A stretch of 64,000 bases of DNA from Monoplex corrugatus (taxonomy: Eukaryota; Mollusca; Gastropoda; Littorinimorpha; Ranellidae): assembly GCA_030674185.1 (NCBI GenBank), contig JAPXFY010000031.1, positions 38,660,032 through 38,724,031 of the forward strand. The letters are read 5' to 3'. Positions 13,925 through 26,000 of the stretch are shown here, in pieces. The translations under genes were made by a program, and so were the position numbers. Within the stretch, counting starts at the first letter, position 1. The number at the start of each line of letters is the position of its first letter. Under the pieces are notes generated by a model, which worked only from the letters and a program-made list of their open reading frames with translations, did no database searches and had not been told where the DNA came from.

Positions 13925-14104
13925 CTGTGTGTGCGTGTGGTGTGTGTGTGTATGTGTGTGTGTGTGTGTGTGTGTATGTGTGTGTGTATACGTGTGTGTG
14001 AGTGTGTGTCTGTTGGTCTTATATATGTCTTTTAAATGAGTGTTGAATGTGTGTGTGTTTGTGTGTGTGGTGTGTGTGTGTGATTGTTGCCTGAGTATGT
14101 GTAT

Positions 14105-14200
<96 letters not shown>

Positions 14201-14270
14201 TTGATTGTTCCCAGTATGTGTGTATATTATTAGTGTGTGTGTGTGTGTGTGAATTTGATTGTTCCCAGTG
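13925..14270. repeat. (GT)n microsatellites
   Basis: Three GT blocks separated by short unique spacers; the spacer 'gaatttgattgttcccag' occurs twice, so a GT-plus-spacer unit has been duplicated. Confidence 0.93.
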
Positions 14271-14884
14271 TGAAGCGCATGTGTTTTGTCAAATTATCGA
14301 ACAGTCAGTAAAGACCCTTGGTAATCCATTTCCTTGTGATTTCTGTGGGTACGTTCACCTTGAGCCCGGTCGTTGCTGGCAGCGGCTGTCGGCAACTGGC
14401 TGGAACTTATGGGCACATCAGTTACTCCTCTTCCATCATATGAGCTGGTCATAGCCGCTTATACTGAACCTAGTTAGCAAAGGCCAGTTCCTGGCAGCTA
14501 ATTTGTTTTGCCATCCGGCTGGTCCAAGGGGTTGAATTTTTACACGGCTCCTGTGTTCTTCTGATGATACGGGCGTCTTGGAAGTTACTGAGCACTGTTT
14601 TTAAGTCCACAGCCCATCATTGCTCCAACATATCTTGAAGTCTCTCGAATCGCGTTTGTGTACCATATGCTAAAGAACTTGTTTGAAACAGTCCACAAGT
14701 TGTAACCTACCACTGACGTTTTAATTCAGTGATGATACTATCCATGTGCGCTGAAAATGCTAAGGGGCTGATTACCCTATTTGTGATGCTTCTTTTTCTT
14801 TTTCCTTTCCTGCGCCACAAACACGATGGTAAAAAAAATAATCCTTAGCCTCGTGAATGCTGTATCCTGCCTCGCTGACGGTGA
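14271..14884. other. no gene seen
   Basis: Unique-looking sequence without a supported gene. A fragment 'gtcggcaactggctgg' near 14388 resembles part of the 51-bp unit that follows and may be the non-amplified ancestor of that array. Confidence 0.5.
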
Positions 14885-16485
14885 CTGGCTGTGTTCAGTA
14901 TGAACTTCATTGTTGATGTGTCTAGCTTACGGCAACTGGCTGTGTTCAGTATGAACTTCATTGTTGATGTGTCTAGCTTACGGCAACTGGCTGTGTTCAG
15001 TATGAACTTCATTGTTGATGTGTCTAGCTTACAGAAACTGGTTGTGTTCAGTATGAACTTCATTGTTGATGTGTCTAGCTTACGGCAACTGGCTGTGTTC
15101 AGTATGAACTTCATTGTTGATGTGTCTAGTTGACAGCAACTGGCTGTGTTCAGTATGAACTTCATTGTTGATGTGTCTAGCTTACGGCAACTGGCTGTGT
15201 TCAGTATGAACTTCATTGTTGATGTGTCTAGCTTACAGCAATTGGTTGTGTTCAGTATGAACTTCATTGTTGATGTGTCTAGCTTACAGAAACTGGCTGT
15301 GTTCAGTATGAACTTCATTGTTGATGTGTCTAGCTTACAGCAACTGGCTGTGTTCAGTATGAACTTCATTGTTGATGTGTCTGGCTTACAGCAACTGGCT
15401 GTGTTCAGTATGAACTTCATTGTTGATGTGTCTAGCTTACAGCAACTGGCTGTGTTCAGTATGAACTTCATTGTTGATGTGTCTAGCTTACGGCAACTGG
15501 CTGTGTTCAGTATGAACTTCATTGTTGATGTGTCTAGCTTACGGCAACTGGCTGTGTTCAGTATGAACTTCATTGTTGATGTGTCTAGCTTACGGCAACT
15601 GGCTGTGTTCAGTATGAACTTCATTGTTGATGTGTCTAGCTTACAGCAACTGGCTGTGTTCAGTATGAACTTCATTGTTGATGTGTCTAGCTTACAGCAA
15701 CTGGCTGTGTTCAGTATGAACTTCATTGTTGATGTGTCTGGCTTACAGCAACTGGCTGTGTTCAGTATGAACTTCATTGTTGATGTGTCTGGCTTACAGC
15801 AACTGGCTGTGTTCAGTATGAACTTCATTGTTGATGTGTCTGGCTTACAGCAACTGGCTGTGTTCAGTATGAACTTCATTGTTGATGTGTCTAGCTTACA
15901 GCAACTGGCTGTGTTCAGTATGAACTTCATTGTTGATGTGTCTAGCTTACGGCAACTGGCTGTGTTCAGTATGAACTTCATTGTTGATGTGTCTGGCTTA
16001 CGGCAACTGGCTGTGTTCAGTATGAACTTCATTGTTGATGTGTCTAGCTGACAGAAACTGGCTGTGTTCAGTAATGAACTGTCATTGTTGATGTTCTGGC
16101 TTACAGCAACTGGCTGTGTTCAGTATGAACTTCATTGTTGATGTGTCTAGCTTACAGCAACTGGCTGTGTTCAGTATGAACTTCATTGTTGATGTGTCTA
16201 GCTTACGGCAACTGGCTGTGTTCAGTATGAACTTCATTGTTGATGTGTCTAGCTTACAGCAACTGGCTGTGTTCAGTATGAACTTCATTGTTGATGTGTC
16301 TAGCTTACGGCAACTGGCTGTGTTCAGTATGAACTTCATTGTTGATGTGTCTAGCTTACGGCAACTGGCTGTGTTCAGTATGAACTTCATTGTTGATGTG
16401 TCTAGCTGACAGAAACTGGCTGTGTTCAGTATGAACTTCATTGTTGATGTGTCTAGCTTACAGAAACTGGCTGGCATCAGCTGCC
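14885..16485. repeat. 51-bp minisatellite, open in frame on both strands
   Basis: About 31 copies of a 51-bp unit (ATGAACTTCATTGTTGATGT at its start, CGGCAACTGGCTGTGTTCAG at its end). Because 51 is 17 codons, it reads as a 17-residue repeat on the plus strand (MNFIVDVSSLRQLAVFS) and another on the minus strand (MKFILNTASCRKLDTST), the longest over 395 codons. Unit differences change the amino acid in most cases (R/Q, Q/K, S/G, A/V on the plus strand; R/C and L/P on the minus strand). There is no promoter, splice signal or known domain, so I treat it as non-coding satellite. Confidence 0.93.
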
Positions 16486-16965
16486 GACAACTGACTGGGC
16501 TTAGGTGCACATCCCCTCTATGGGTGACAGTAGCATGAACAGGATTACATGTAGAAACGGTGGTTACTTCTGAAAGAAAAAAGTAATCTCCGCTTGAAGA
16601 ACTTTTATCCGCCTGTTTAGTCATTTATTGTATTGATATACACATTTGTATAAAAGTTCTGAGAGTGGAAACACTTGTAGAATGTTTTATTAGCCTGCTT
16701 ATTCATATATATGTACATTTGTACCAAAGTTTAGGCAGACCACTTTCAAAACACAGACTTATGAAAATCTCATAACAGTGAACAATTTTATTTTGCCATC
16801 AAAAATTTATTTCTGCTTTATCAGCATTTCCATTTTAAAAAAGAAAGAAAAAAAAAGAAAAGAAAAGAACGAAAGAAACGTAAACATGTACTTTTAGTGT
16901 AATTTTGAAGCTGTATATATATATATATTTTTTTTAGTAAAGCTTTTACCAAATGAAAATGGGTT
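16486..16965. other. no gene; short tandem duplication
   Basis: AT-rich sequence. Two similar segments, about 16588-16655 and 16680-16735, share 'attcat/gtcatttat...acatttgta' blocks, consistent with an old tandem duplication. Confidence 0.5.
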
Positions 16966-16969
16966 TGAA

Positions 16970-17425
<456 letters not shown>

Positions 17426-17559
17426 ACTGTAAGCTTATATAGCAATATTTCAGTTCTTTATTAAACAATCTTCTGATGTCAGAAATCATCCAAATAGTAA
17501 CTCGATAAAACAAAAATAAAATGTAGCAGAAATCCAAATCATTCCTGAACAAATGCAAT

Positions 17560-17870
17560 TTATCCCATTAATAGCCAGTCGAAGGGGTGGATGGACAGGT
17601 GAGCGGATATGGACCTCAATTTCCCCACGGGACCAGCATTTTGAGGAAGTGTCTTTCCCCTCTATATAGTTGCTTTACCTTCCGTAACACAGAAGTGGCA
17701 GATACCGATTAACAGTCGGTGGTCTGGAGGTTACCCTGATAGGTTTGTGAGCATACTGGGAGACAGGAGCCCACTTCTAGGCCGAGGAGGCTGTGACACT
17801 GCTAAGAACGACCAATTCATTCCTAAATAAAATAGGATGAAAGTGTCGACAAGTATAGCAGGCAATCGTT
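17560..17870. repeat. degenerate dispersed repeat (family G)
   Basis: Shares an order of short blocks with 28950-29400 and 46745-47000 (a 'cccctctat/cccatcccctgtct' block, then 'gctttaccttcc', then a tRNA-like 'gtggtctgga'). Divergent and boundaries uncertain. Confidence 0.4.
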
Positions 17871-17874
17871 CCTA

Positions 17875-18330
17875 AGTTTCATTTTCAGTTTGTGAAGATG
17901 ACGTCTCCGCGTTCGGAATAAATTCCCATACGCACTTACGTCACAGGTGCCATGTAACGGAAAAGATCCAGAATGATCACGGCACAAGCCTCACTCTGCA
18001 CATAAACCCATGAGCTGGCCAGGTCCTGAGGTCCTACCTAGATAGTTCCTTACTTAACCCTGAGGTCGTAGGGGAGTGAGGTGGCAAAGACCTCAACTTT
18101 TCCCGGGGCCAGCACCACAGGGCGGCGCCCATCCCCTCTCCTCGCTTCAAATTCATATTCACTTTTTTTTTTAACCAAGAAGGTTAATTGGCCTTCAGGG
18201 GGTGGGACCTGGGAAATCAAGCTATATCTGCAATGATTTGTACCGAGGCAGCCGGGCAATGCCCTGCTCTTCACGATTTTCAACTGTCTTGAGATCTTTA
18301 GCGTGCGAATCGTTTTTCGTCCCCTTTCGA
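17875..18330 (-). repeat. dispersed repeat family E, reverse copy
   Basis: Matches the plus-strand copy at 62740-63265 in reverse complement. Shared blocks include 'gatgacgtctccgcg', 'ggtgccatgt', 'gatccagaatgatcac', 'ggccaggtcctgaggtccta', 'ggcgcccatcccctctcctc' and 'ggcagccgggcaatgccctg'. The 3' end in the opposite orientation carries (GAAACT)n, as in a SINE tail. The open frame at 18283-18050 lies inside this repeat and is not a gene. Confidence 0.8.
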
Positions 18331-18583
18331 AGGTCTAGACGTTGAATTCGATTTTCCGATCAAACTGAGGAGAAAAGTCGAGGCATCTAGTGGAAGTGAA
18401 CCCTGGAACCTAGAGTTTAGTTATTGGCAGGCGAACGTCTGAACCATTCTGCCACTCTTCTCCCAAAATATAATAATAGTAAAATGTCGACAACCATAGC
18501 AGGCTCTTATGATAGAGCTGTGGACTCCATGATATGGTGTATAGTATAATCCCATAAAAACTGGCCTGCTCGTGCTGCCCATT

Positions 18584-18902
18584 TTAACCCTTTGACTCCA
18601 GCACCCTATCTGCCAACTGCAAAAACTTAACCCTTTGATTCCCTCACCCTTTCCGCCAGCTTCCTGCAGGAAGCAGCAGGGAAGTTTCAGTCTTATTCTC
18701 CTAATTTTTTGTATTTGGTGTTAGTTTGTTCGTGATCTTACACTTGACAAAGGCCAGTTGGCCGAAAAAATACGCCTGTCTTGTCCGTTTGTATCAAAAT
18801 ACGCGTTTTGGTTCTTTTTTCGTTTTTTTTCTGGTTCTTGTTTGCTAGCATAGTTAGCAATGCAGGATGCTGGTGGACAGGGTGCGGGAGTCAAACGGTT
18901 AA
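18584..18902. mobile_element. TTAA foldback MITE with a second repeat inside
   Basis: Begins TTAACCCTTTGACTCC and ends in the inverted equivalent with TTAA. TTAA targets plus a CCCTTTG terminus are typical of piggyBac-type elements. Its inner palindrome is broken after CTTCCTGCAGGAAG by about 170 bp of repeat family D (about 18674-18846). Confidence 0.75.
18674..18846 (+). repeat. dispersed repeat family D (nested)
   Basis: 'cagcagggaagtttcagtc' through 'aaaggccagttggccgaaa' to 'tttttctggttcttgtttgc'. Same family at 37555-37770, 42450-42860, 47285-47720 and 63395-63690. Centre carries the short palindrome GGCCAGTTGGCC. Confidence 0.8.
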
Positions 18903-19220
18903 TGATTCCTTCACTCTGGTGTTTTTAACTGAATCAGTGTTTGATAGGTCCTAACACCCCCACCCCTTCCTCCTTTCTCATGTCAAGACCGTAGGGATAA
19001 TTAATCTGAACATAATTTCTGGCAGAATTGTTGGAGCGCATATGGTTTTTACCTACCATGCGATGAATCCTTCTTGAACAAAGTCTAAACTCTGATCAAA
19101 ACGTTTTTTCACTTTTCTGTTTCTGCAAATTTTTATCTTCCCTTAGATTAAAATGCAGTCAGTGTTGTGTAATAAATAGCATTGTGCACTGTGGAGGAAA
19201 AAAACAAAACAAAACAAAAA

Positions 19221-19484
19221 ACAGCCGTCGATGGTGTAGTGGTTAGGGTAATGGATTACCGACTAGAAGATTAGTTCGAATCCGATCAGTCCCTTCAAAA
19301 TTATTGTGGGTTTTTTCGGCTTTTGCGGGTTTCTATTCAGAGTTGAGTGTGCTTCGGGCTCTTTGGGAAGACTGGGACCACACAGTCGAGTCTCGTGCAT
19401 TTCACGGACACGTCATTGAGGGTGTTGCTGAAATCTTCGGACCAGCAACACCACAGGTATCTGTATATCAGTCTCGGGCCCAGC
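19221..19484 (+). repeat. tRNA-derived SINE (family H)
   Basis: A-box-like TGGTGTAGTGG at 19229-19239 and B-box-like AGTTCGAATCC about 32 bp downstream, followed by a body shared with 20355-20640 ('ggaccacacagtc', 'gggtgttg', 'accagc...cacaggt'). Preceded by an A-rich run. Not an intact tRNA gene. Confidence 0.75.
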
Positions 19485-19486
19485 TA

Positions 19487-19985
19487 ATCATCATCATCAT
19501 CATGTGCTTTGCCGCATGGCGTTGGCGATCATGGCCCACCATATGCATCTGTCCCTTGTCGCCGCAAGCACATCTTCCACCCTCTCTGTCCTCAGCCATC
19601 CTGCAAGTCCGTCCAAAATTTTTATCCCTGGGTCTACCTGGCGTTCTCTTTCCCTCCAGCTTTTCTGTTGTGACCAGGTGCTCTAATTCCCCTTGCCTCA
19701 TAAAATGGCCTTTAAGTGTTGCCTGTCTTTTCCTAATCTTTATCAATGATCTTCTTGTGTCTGCTTCCTTCAAGACTGTCTCGTTTATTTTCTTTGCTGT
19801 CCATGGAACTCTCAACTTTCTTCTTAGAAACCACATCCTCAATCTTGCTCTGGCTTTGACTGTTGACTGTCTATGCCTCACAACCGTATAATATGATCAG
19901 TTCTATATAACATTCAAGAACTCTCTTGCTGATGATAATTGATAGGCATTTATTGGTAAGAATGCTTTGTCAACTAACGCCAGGA
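19487..19985 (-). pseudogene. (GAT)n-tailed LINE 3' fragment
   Basis: On the minus strand, 19881-19468 reads through [31 protein letters not shown] and GKLEGKRTPGRP, the C-terminal region after the RT core. The left edge is (ATC)n, that is, a (GAT)n 3' tail on the coding strand. Similar fragments lie at 35945-36560, 43590-43725, 48475-48912, 56445-57835 and 61135-61390. It is 5' truncated, with no RT core, so it is dead on arrival. Confidence 0.85.
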
Positions 19986-20354
19986 TTTAAATAATAATAC
20001 GATCGTAAGCGTAGAGCCCACGGTACGGCTCTATCACGCAGTCTCAATCTTAGATGGAACTCTAGAGCATCATGGTTATCATCCTCATCGTCATCATCAT
20101 CAAAGCATTGTAAAAACTGTGTTGGCTTCTTTGGCCATTAAGGTGTGTAGAAAACGGGACAAAATTATTAAAAAATAACAATAAAGAAGAAGGTGAGCAC
20201 AAAGAAGAAAAGAAGATCCCAGGCTGCTTGGGTCTAGGTGCGATGATCCTTAAAAAAAAATTAAAAAAGAAAAAAAAAAGGTGAGCACAAAGGAGATTCG
20301 GGGCTCCCTGGGTCTAAGTGCGATGATTAAAAATAAAATAAAAGTGTTTACTTG
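19986..20354. repeat. short tandem duplication, no gene
   Basis: A unit with 'ggtgagcacaaa', 'gg(c/g)t(g/c)cttgggtct' and 'gtgcgatgat' occurs at about 20190-20250 and 20280-20330. Otherwise A-rich. Confidence 0.6.
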
Positions 20355-20640
20355 TCAACCTGATGAAGTGGTCAGAGCAACAAACTATTGACTTAGAGAT
20401 CGTGAGTTTGAACCCATATCAGTCGATAGAAATTATGGTGGCTACTACTTTTTTAAATTTTTAAAAAATTTATTTACATTAGAGCTGAGCGTTCTTTGAG
20501 CTCGTTGGGATGACCGAGGACCACACAGTCCAGCCTGTCCACGATAGAGATGAGCCATTTAGGGTGTTGTTCAAATTTCTTGACCAGCCAAGTGTCGCAG
20601 GTGTTTCTATCTCAGGCCTGGTTGACGCAAGGATATATCA
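20355..20640 (+). repeat. tRNA-derived SINE (family H), second copy
   Basis: tRNA-like head with 'gatgaagtggtcagagc' and 'gagtttgaaccc', then the same body as 19221-19484 ('ggaccacacagtcc', 'agggtgttgttcaaat', 'gaccagcc'). Confidence 0.7.
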
Positions 20641-20689
20641 GTCAATTTGAGCTGGTTGATTCTTTTGACTAGAGTCAGAGACTCAAGAT

Positions 20690-21050
20690 CAGATATCGGC
20701 GAGTTTAGTCCCAGTCCAAAACATTGCATCAAAAACTAGCCTGTTCGCCTCCCATCAGTGTTCCCATCATTCTGCCTTGTGGTATAGTCAGCTTAGTGTT
20801 TCACTGATATCTTCCTTCCTCGACCCTTTCCCCAGTTCAAGACCTTGCCAGCCCACAGATTTTTGCCTGGGCTCAGGGAATCTGCCTGACAGTTGCTGGC
20901 AGATTTGGGTGGAGCGCATATGGAATTGCCTCGAGTACGATGACTCTCCAAACTCCAGACGTACCAAGCAGTCTCAATCTGAAACAGAATTCCAAAGCAT
21001 CATCACGACCGTTTCACCCCTACCACCACCCTCATCCTGAAATAAAGGAA
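20690..21050 (+). repeat. dispersed repeat family C, uninterrupted copy
   Basis: Blocks 'actagcctgttcg', 'gtttcactgat', 'agaccttgcc', 'gttgctggcagat' and 'ggagcgcatatggaa' match the split copy at 18490-19170 and the copy at 25200-25520. Confidence 0.65.
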
Positions 21051-21439
21051 AAAGTTGTTTCGTCAGTGACAAAAACAAAACAACAACATAACAATACACA
21101 TACAAATATACACATACACAGACAAAGACTCATAAAACGAAATAATACCAATGCACTGTATTTCCTAAAATGAAATAGCAGTGTACCTATTTACAGAAAT
21201 ATTAAAGCCATTACAACAACTAGATCTATATCGCCCTTATGGCGCTTGTGACAAAAACATTTTCTGTCTGTGTCTGTGTGTATGTGCGCTTGCGCTTTTC
21301 ACCAGCCAGAGCTGCACCTGTATGTTTAAATACTCTCTGGAATTTCCTCTGGACAAGTCACTGCAAAGCCGGATGTAATTTGAAATCAATTTGGTCAATG
21401 TCAGGCGCCTATGAAGAAAAAAAAAAACCCAACTTTTGT

Positions 21440-21616
21440 TGCATTCTGATTGGCTGAAAACATTCGTGACGTAGGCCTATTTATTTTCCTCTATACTTCC
21501 GCATGGCATATTGGCTGACGACAAATTTAACTTAGTCGGACTTCGTCGGGACATTTCAGAGCAGTTTCACAGAGATATATCTAGCATTTTCTCTGATCAG
21601 TTGAATATTTTCAGCC
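21440..21616 (+). promoter_or_regulatory. candidate IRAK4-like promoter and 5' UTR
   Basis: Upstream of the IRAK4-like ATG there is an inverted CCAAT box (GATTGGCT, 21448-21455), a CRE/ATF-like TGACGTA (21467-21473) and a TATA-like TATTTATTTT just after it. About 130 bp of leader would precede the start codon. Spacing is plausible, but no transcript evidence is available. Confidence 0.45.
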
Positions 21617-21774
21617 ATGGTAGTACTAACTCTTGACAGTTTCATTCGACATATGCCACACAGAGCCTACGTGAAGCTATCGGCGTTACTAGACCCCGGG
21701 AATCTCTGGGAAAAGATGGCAGCCAAGATTCCTCTGAGACTTCAGGAGGTGGACGATGAAAACGCACAACAAAG
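21617..21774 (+). CDS. IRAK4: IRAK4-like exon 1 (Death domain, first half)
   Basis: Starts at ATGG in good context and ends AG|GTACGA, phase 2. It encodes the first Death-domain helices through [10 protein letters not shown] and [10 protein letters not shown]. Confidence 0.9.
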
Positions 21775-22004
21775 GTACGATATGTTGTCAGCGTTGTCTT
21801 TCTCCCCAGCCAGACCCTGTCCTCATCTTCTCCGGACACCTTATCGGAGTTGAATCGGTGTGGTCGCCAATTTGTTGAAATAACATCCTGTAATATGAAT
21901 AATAATGATGATCAGTGATTTTGATGAGGTGAAAGGAGGATGGGGGGTGGATTGTTTATAGGCCTATTACTTTCGCTGGTACTGCATACGTGTGATTGTG
22001 TGTG

Positions 22005-22036
<32 letters not shown>

Positions 22037-22992
22037 TGTGTGTGTGTGTGTGTGTGTGGAGTACGTACGTGCACACATGCACTCAGTATTGGTTTACAAA
22101 TGTTGCTTCTATTACAGTAATGCTGCAGGTGTAGCTAATTAGAGAGTGTAGTATTAAGTATATGAAGGCTATCCTTTTTGACTGTAGTTTGTGAGCATGG
22201 TTATGTTTGTTTATGCCCATGTATACTTGTGGATGTGTACAGACATGTGTGTGTATGTATATTAGGCCTAATACTTGTTTAGGCCCATGTACAGTATACT
22301 TGTGGATGTGTAGAAACGTGTGTGTTGTGTGTATGTATGCTAGTACTTGTTTAGGCCCATGTATTCTTGTGGATGTGTACAAACATGTGTGTGTATACAT
22401 GTATACTAATAGTAATACTTTGTGTGTGTGTGTGTTGTGTGTATCTGTATGTGTGTGTGTGTAGGCAAATGCTGTATATGTTTACATGTATACTAATACT
22501 TTGTATGTGTGTGTGTGTATGTGTGTGTGTGTGTATGTGTGTGTGTATGTGTATGTGTGTGTGTGTATGTGTGTGTGTGTATGTGTGTGTGTGTAGGCAA
22601 ATGCTGTATCAGTGTATGTGTATACATACATGTATACTAATACTTTGTGTGTGTGTGTGTGTGTGTGCGTGTGTGTGTGTGTGTGTAGTGTGTGTGTGTG
22701 TGTGTGTAGGCAAGTGCTGTATGTGTATGTCATGTATGTGTTATGTAAGAGAGATTTTTTGTCACATATGAAGTAGATATATATGTTATTATGGTTCCTT
22801 TTATTGCTTCTTTAACATGTCAGACAAGTGAAAATACCTGCAGGCTAGATCTTAAAATCCACTAGCCTAGCTGATAGAACTTTAGAAGAAAATTTTAATC
22901 TTCTCATGGCCTGACATGTATTTGCTTTACTTTGCAAGTAGTCATCATGATCATCATCGTTATCATAATTATCATCATCATTATTATATTAC

Positions 22993-23028
<36 letters not shown>

Positions 23029-26000
23029 AGCCAGCTTCTGTATGGAACCCCAGGTCTCCTGTTGTTCGTTGCCAGATGTTCTTCAATCTTCCTCTCTTAC
23101 ATCATCCTTCTATTGTCCATTGATGGGCAGTCAGGATGATGTTATCTTGCTCTCTTACATTATCCTTCTATTGTCCATTGATGGGCAGTCAGGATGATGT
23201 TATCTTGCTCTCTTACATCATCTTCTATTGTCCATTGATGGGCAGTCAGGATGATGTTATCTTGCTCTCTTACATCATCCTTCTATTGTCCATTGATGGG
23301 CAGTCAGGATGATGTTATCTTGCTCTCTTTGGATGATATGCCCTGTCCATCTTCCTCATCTTTTCATGATAGTGTCTATACTATGTTGATTGTATTGTCA
23401 TGTTGTTGTTTGTTGGAGGTGGTGTTGAGCCAGAAGATATATAATAATATATGCATAATTCTTCAGAGTTTTTTTGCTTGGAAGGTTGATAGCTTAGTAA
23501 GTTGCTGTCTGTCATCCTCCAGCATTCTTGGCCATAAATTAGGGTGGAAAGGATATAGCTGTGGTACAGTATCACCTTAGTATTGATGCTGTGCTGGGGG
23601 TGGGGGCCTCCACACATGGTTTAGCATTCTGAAAGTTTCTGGCTTTCTTTAGATGGATCTTGATGTCGTTGCCTGCTCTGACTATGCTGCTTAAATAGGT
23701 GAACTCGTCAGTTGTGGGTATTGATATAGTCAGTTGTGATTCAGAAATTGTCTAATGACTTAGGCATTCAGTTATTGTTTTCATTGCATTTTGCAGGTAT
23801 ACGCATCAACAGATAGCAGTATTTGCACTGATGGGCCAGAGAAATGGAGTGGGCAACAGTCCTACACAACGTGTATTGGTTGACTGGGGAACCAAAGTGA
23901 GTTTAACTGTTGTTAGAAAAAATAATTGATCAAATGAATAAAGTTAACTCACTTGGTACGTCGGAACACTATAGCAGTTGTGATGAAAGGCACGGTTGCG
24001 TACGACGGAACGCGATAGCGGTTTCGATAATTAAAAAATTTTTGACGCTCCCCTTTAGACCTTGCACACCTACCATAGCCACACTGGTCACTGCAAACGT
24101 GTCAAGGGTCAAGGGGAAAGTTGCTTTGTGAGATTCCATAGCCATACACTCATCGGAAACGATTGACTTCGGCACCCTACACGACTGGTAATCTGCATTC
24201 GTGTCGAAAATGGCGTCGCAGGCGAGTACGAGTTTTCAAACAAAGTAGATCGCGACGGCGCCGTTTTACTGCTGCTGAAGTGATTGAAGTGCTTCAGACT
24301 GAAGGATTGGACATCGAGGAGTATGTTGAAGATAATGGTGAAAGTGTATCAAGTGATGGAAGCTGCCAGCAAGAAGGTACTGAAAGTGACCCAGTTTCAG
24401 ACGACAGTGAAGTGGGAGAGGGAGGTGGGCGTACACGTCATGAGAGGCGAGCAGTCAGCAGGCCAAGTACAACGAGTTGCATATCTGATGGAGGTTTCAT
24501 TCACTTTCATATGCATGACTGGCACGAAGATTTTAGTTTTTCTCCCACTTTGCCTCCTTCTTGTGGCCTGCATGTCTCATTTGAGTGCCATGCCCCCATA
24601 ACTCCCTGTGTAACAATTTGTAACGTTTATTCATATAATATCACTAATATATGATATCTTTTTTTTTTTTACCCTGAGCAAAGTCTACTTTATTCATGTT
24701 GTTTTGTGCATACAAAGACCTTCTCACCTTTGACTGTGTGTTCATGGAGCTGATCAAAGTGTGTGACTGTACGGTGATCCTGACCACAAAATTTGGGGTA
24801 TTTTAAACGTGGCACATGAAGAAGAAATATTCAAGGAAGAACTTCAATATTTTGGCATGAACTAACCCAGCATGTAAATTTCATTTTGTTCCTTTATGTT
24901 TTGTATTTTTTGTGATCTTTTTCCTAACCCTTCAAAATGGGCCGTCCCAGGGGAAATGCAAGGGGGAAAACTCTCCGTACCTGAGTGAGTTAACATGTTT
25001 CCCAAAACCTGAATTCTTTTTGGGGAGAGAGAGGTGTTAGAGACCTTACCTTTTCTCAGAGGGGTGGGGTATTTTGAGGGTGTTTTCTGTCTCATCTCTT
25101 TTGGGACTTTACTTACACTCTTTGTAATTTTCTTTAGGAATTGGTGTTGTTGTTGTTGTTGCTTGTTTTTTTGTTTGTTGGTGGTGGTTGTTTTGTTTTA
25201 TTTTACACAGGCTGGATGGCTCCTTCCATAAGAGCCGTGGGCTCAAGTCTCATATTTCAAATTCATACCCAGCCAGCAACACCAAAACTGGCCTGTTTGT
25301 AGCTCTTCTTAATACTTCAATCATTCTAGTGATGTCTGCTGAGTGTTTCATATGCCTTATCTCTTCCCTCACCATTCCCCGTTTCCAGAACTTGCCATTG
25401 CATAGGTTTTGCTCAGATTCAAGGGATTTGCTAGGTAATTGCTGTCAGGTTTGAGTAGAGGGCATATGGAACTGTCCATGTGCGATAATGCCTTTTAAAC
25501 AAACTTTGAATACCTAAATTCCTGTTCTTAAAGAGACAGAGGTAAGTGATAGGTAGATAGTTTCGCTTGGGGGGGTCAGGTAAAAAATTTGTCTACTTGC
25601 CCCATGGGCAAATTCAAGGAAATACTTACTGTCATTCTCTGCAGGGCCAGTGATGTGTAGTCTGAGTTTTGAGATGGTTATAGCTCTGATATGGCTCTAG
25701 GCAGAGATAATGATAATAACAATCATAATAATAATGTTCTTATGTGAGTTTTGAGATGGTTGGAGCTCTGATATTGCACTAGGCAATGCTAAGCCTAATG
25801 GTAATGATAATCATAATCATAATGATAATGTTCTTATATATATGTGAGTTTTGAGATGGTTATAGGCCTGATATTGCACTAGGCAATGCTAATGATAATC
25901 ATAATGATAATGTTCTTATGTGAGTTTTGAGATGGTTATAGGCCTGATATTGCACTAGTGCAATGCTAATTGATAATTCATAATGATACATCATAATGAT

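Larger units (their letters stand above)
18490..19170 (+). repeat. dispersed repeat family C, split by a nested MITE
   Basis: Left part (to about 18583, 'aaaactggcctgctcg') and right part (from about 18903, through 'gttggagcgcatatgg') line up with 20690-21050 and 25200-25520, where they are contiguous. The gap is filled by the TTAA-flanked element at 18584-18902. Confidence 0.7.

Noticed and set aside
14845..16032. 395-codon minus-strand frame as a repeat protein gene
   Set aside because: Opposite-strand frame is equally open, variants are mostly amino-acid changing, and no promoter, splice or domain evidence was found.
1455..16485. CRISPR-like regularly spaced repeats
   Set aside because: Units are contiguous and there are no unique spacers between conserved repeats; the genome is eukaryotic and no cas genes exist.
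19221..19290. Intact tRNA gene
   Set aside because: A and B boxes are present but the acceptor and anticodon stems do not close and a SINE body follows; the same holds at 13208 and 20360.
24163..24654. Host nuclear protein with acidic domain
   Set aside because: It lies wholly between TTAA-flanked inverted ends, so a transposon remnant explains it better.
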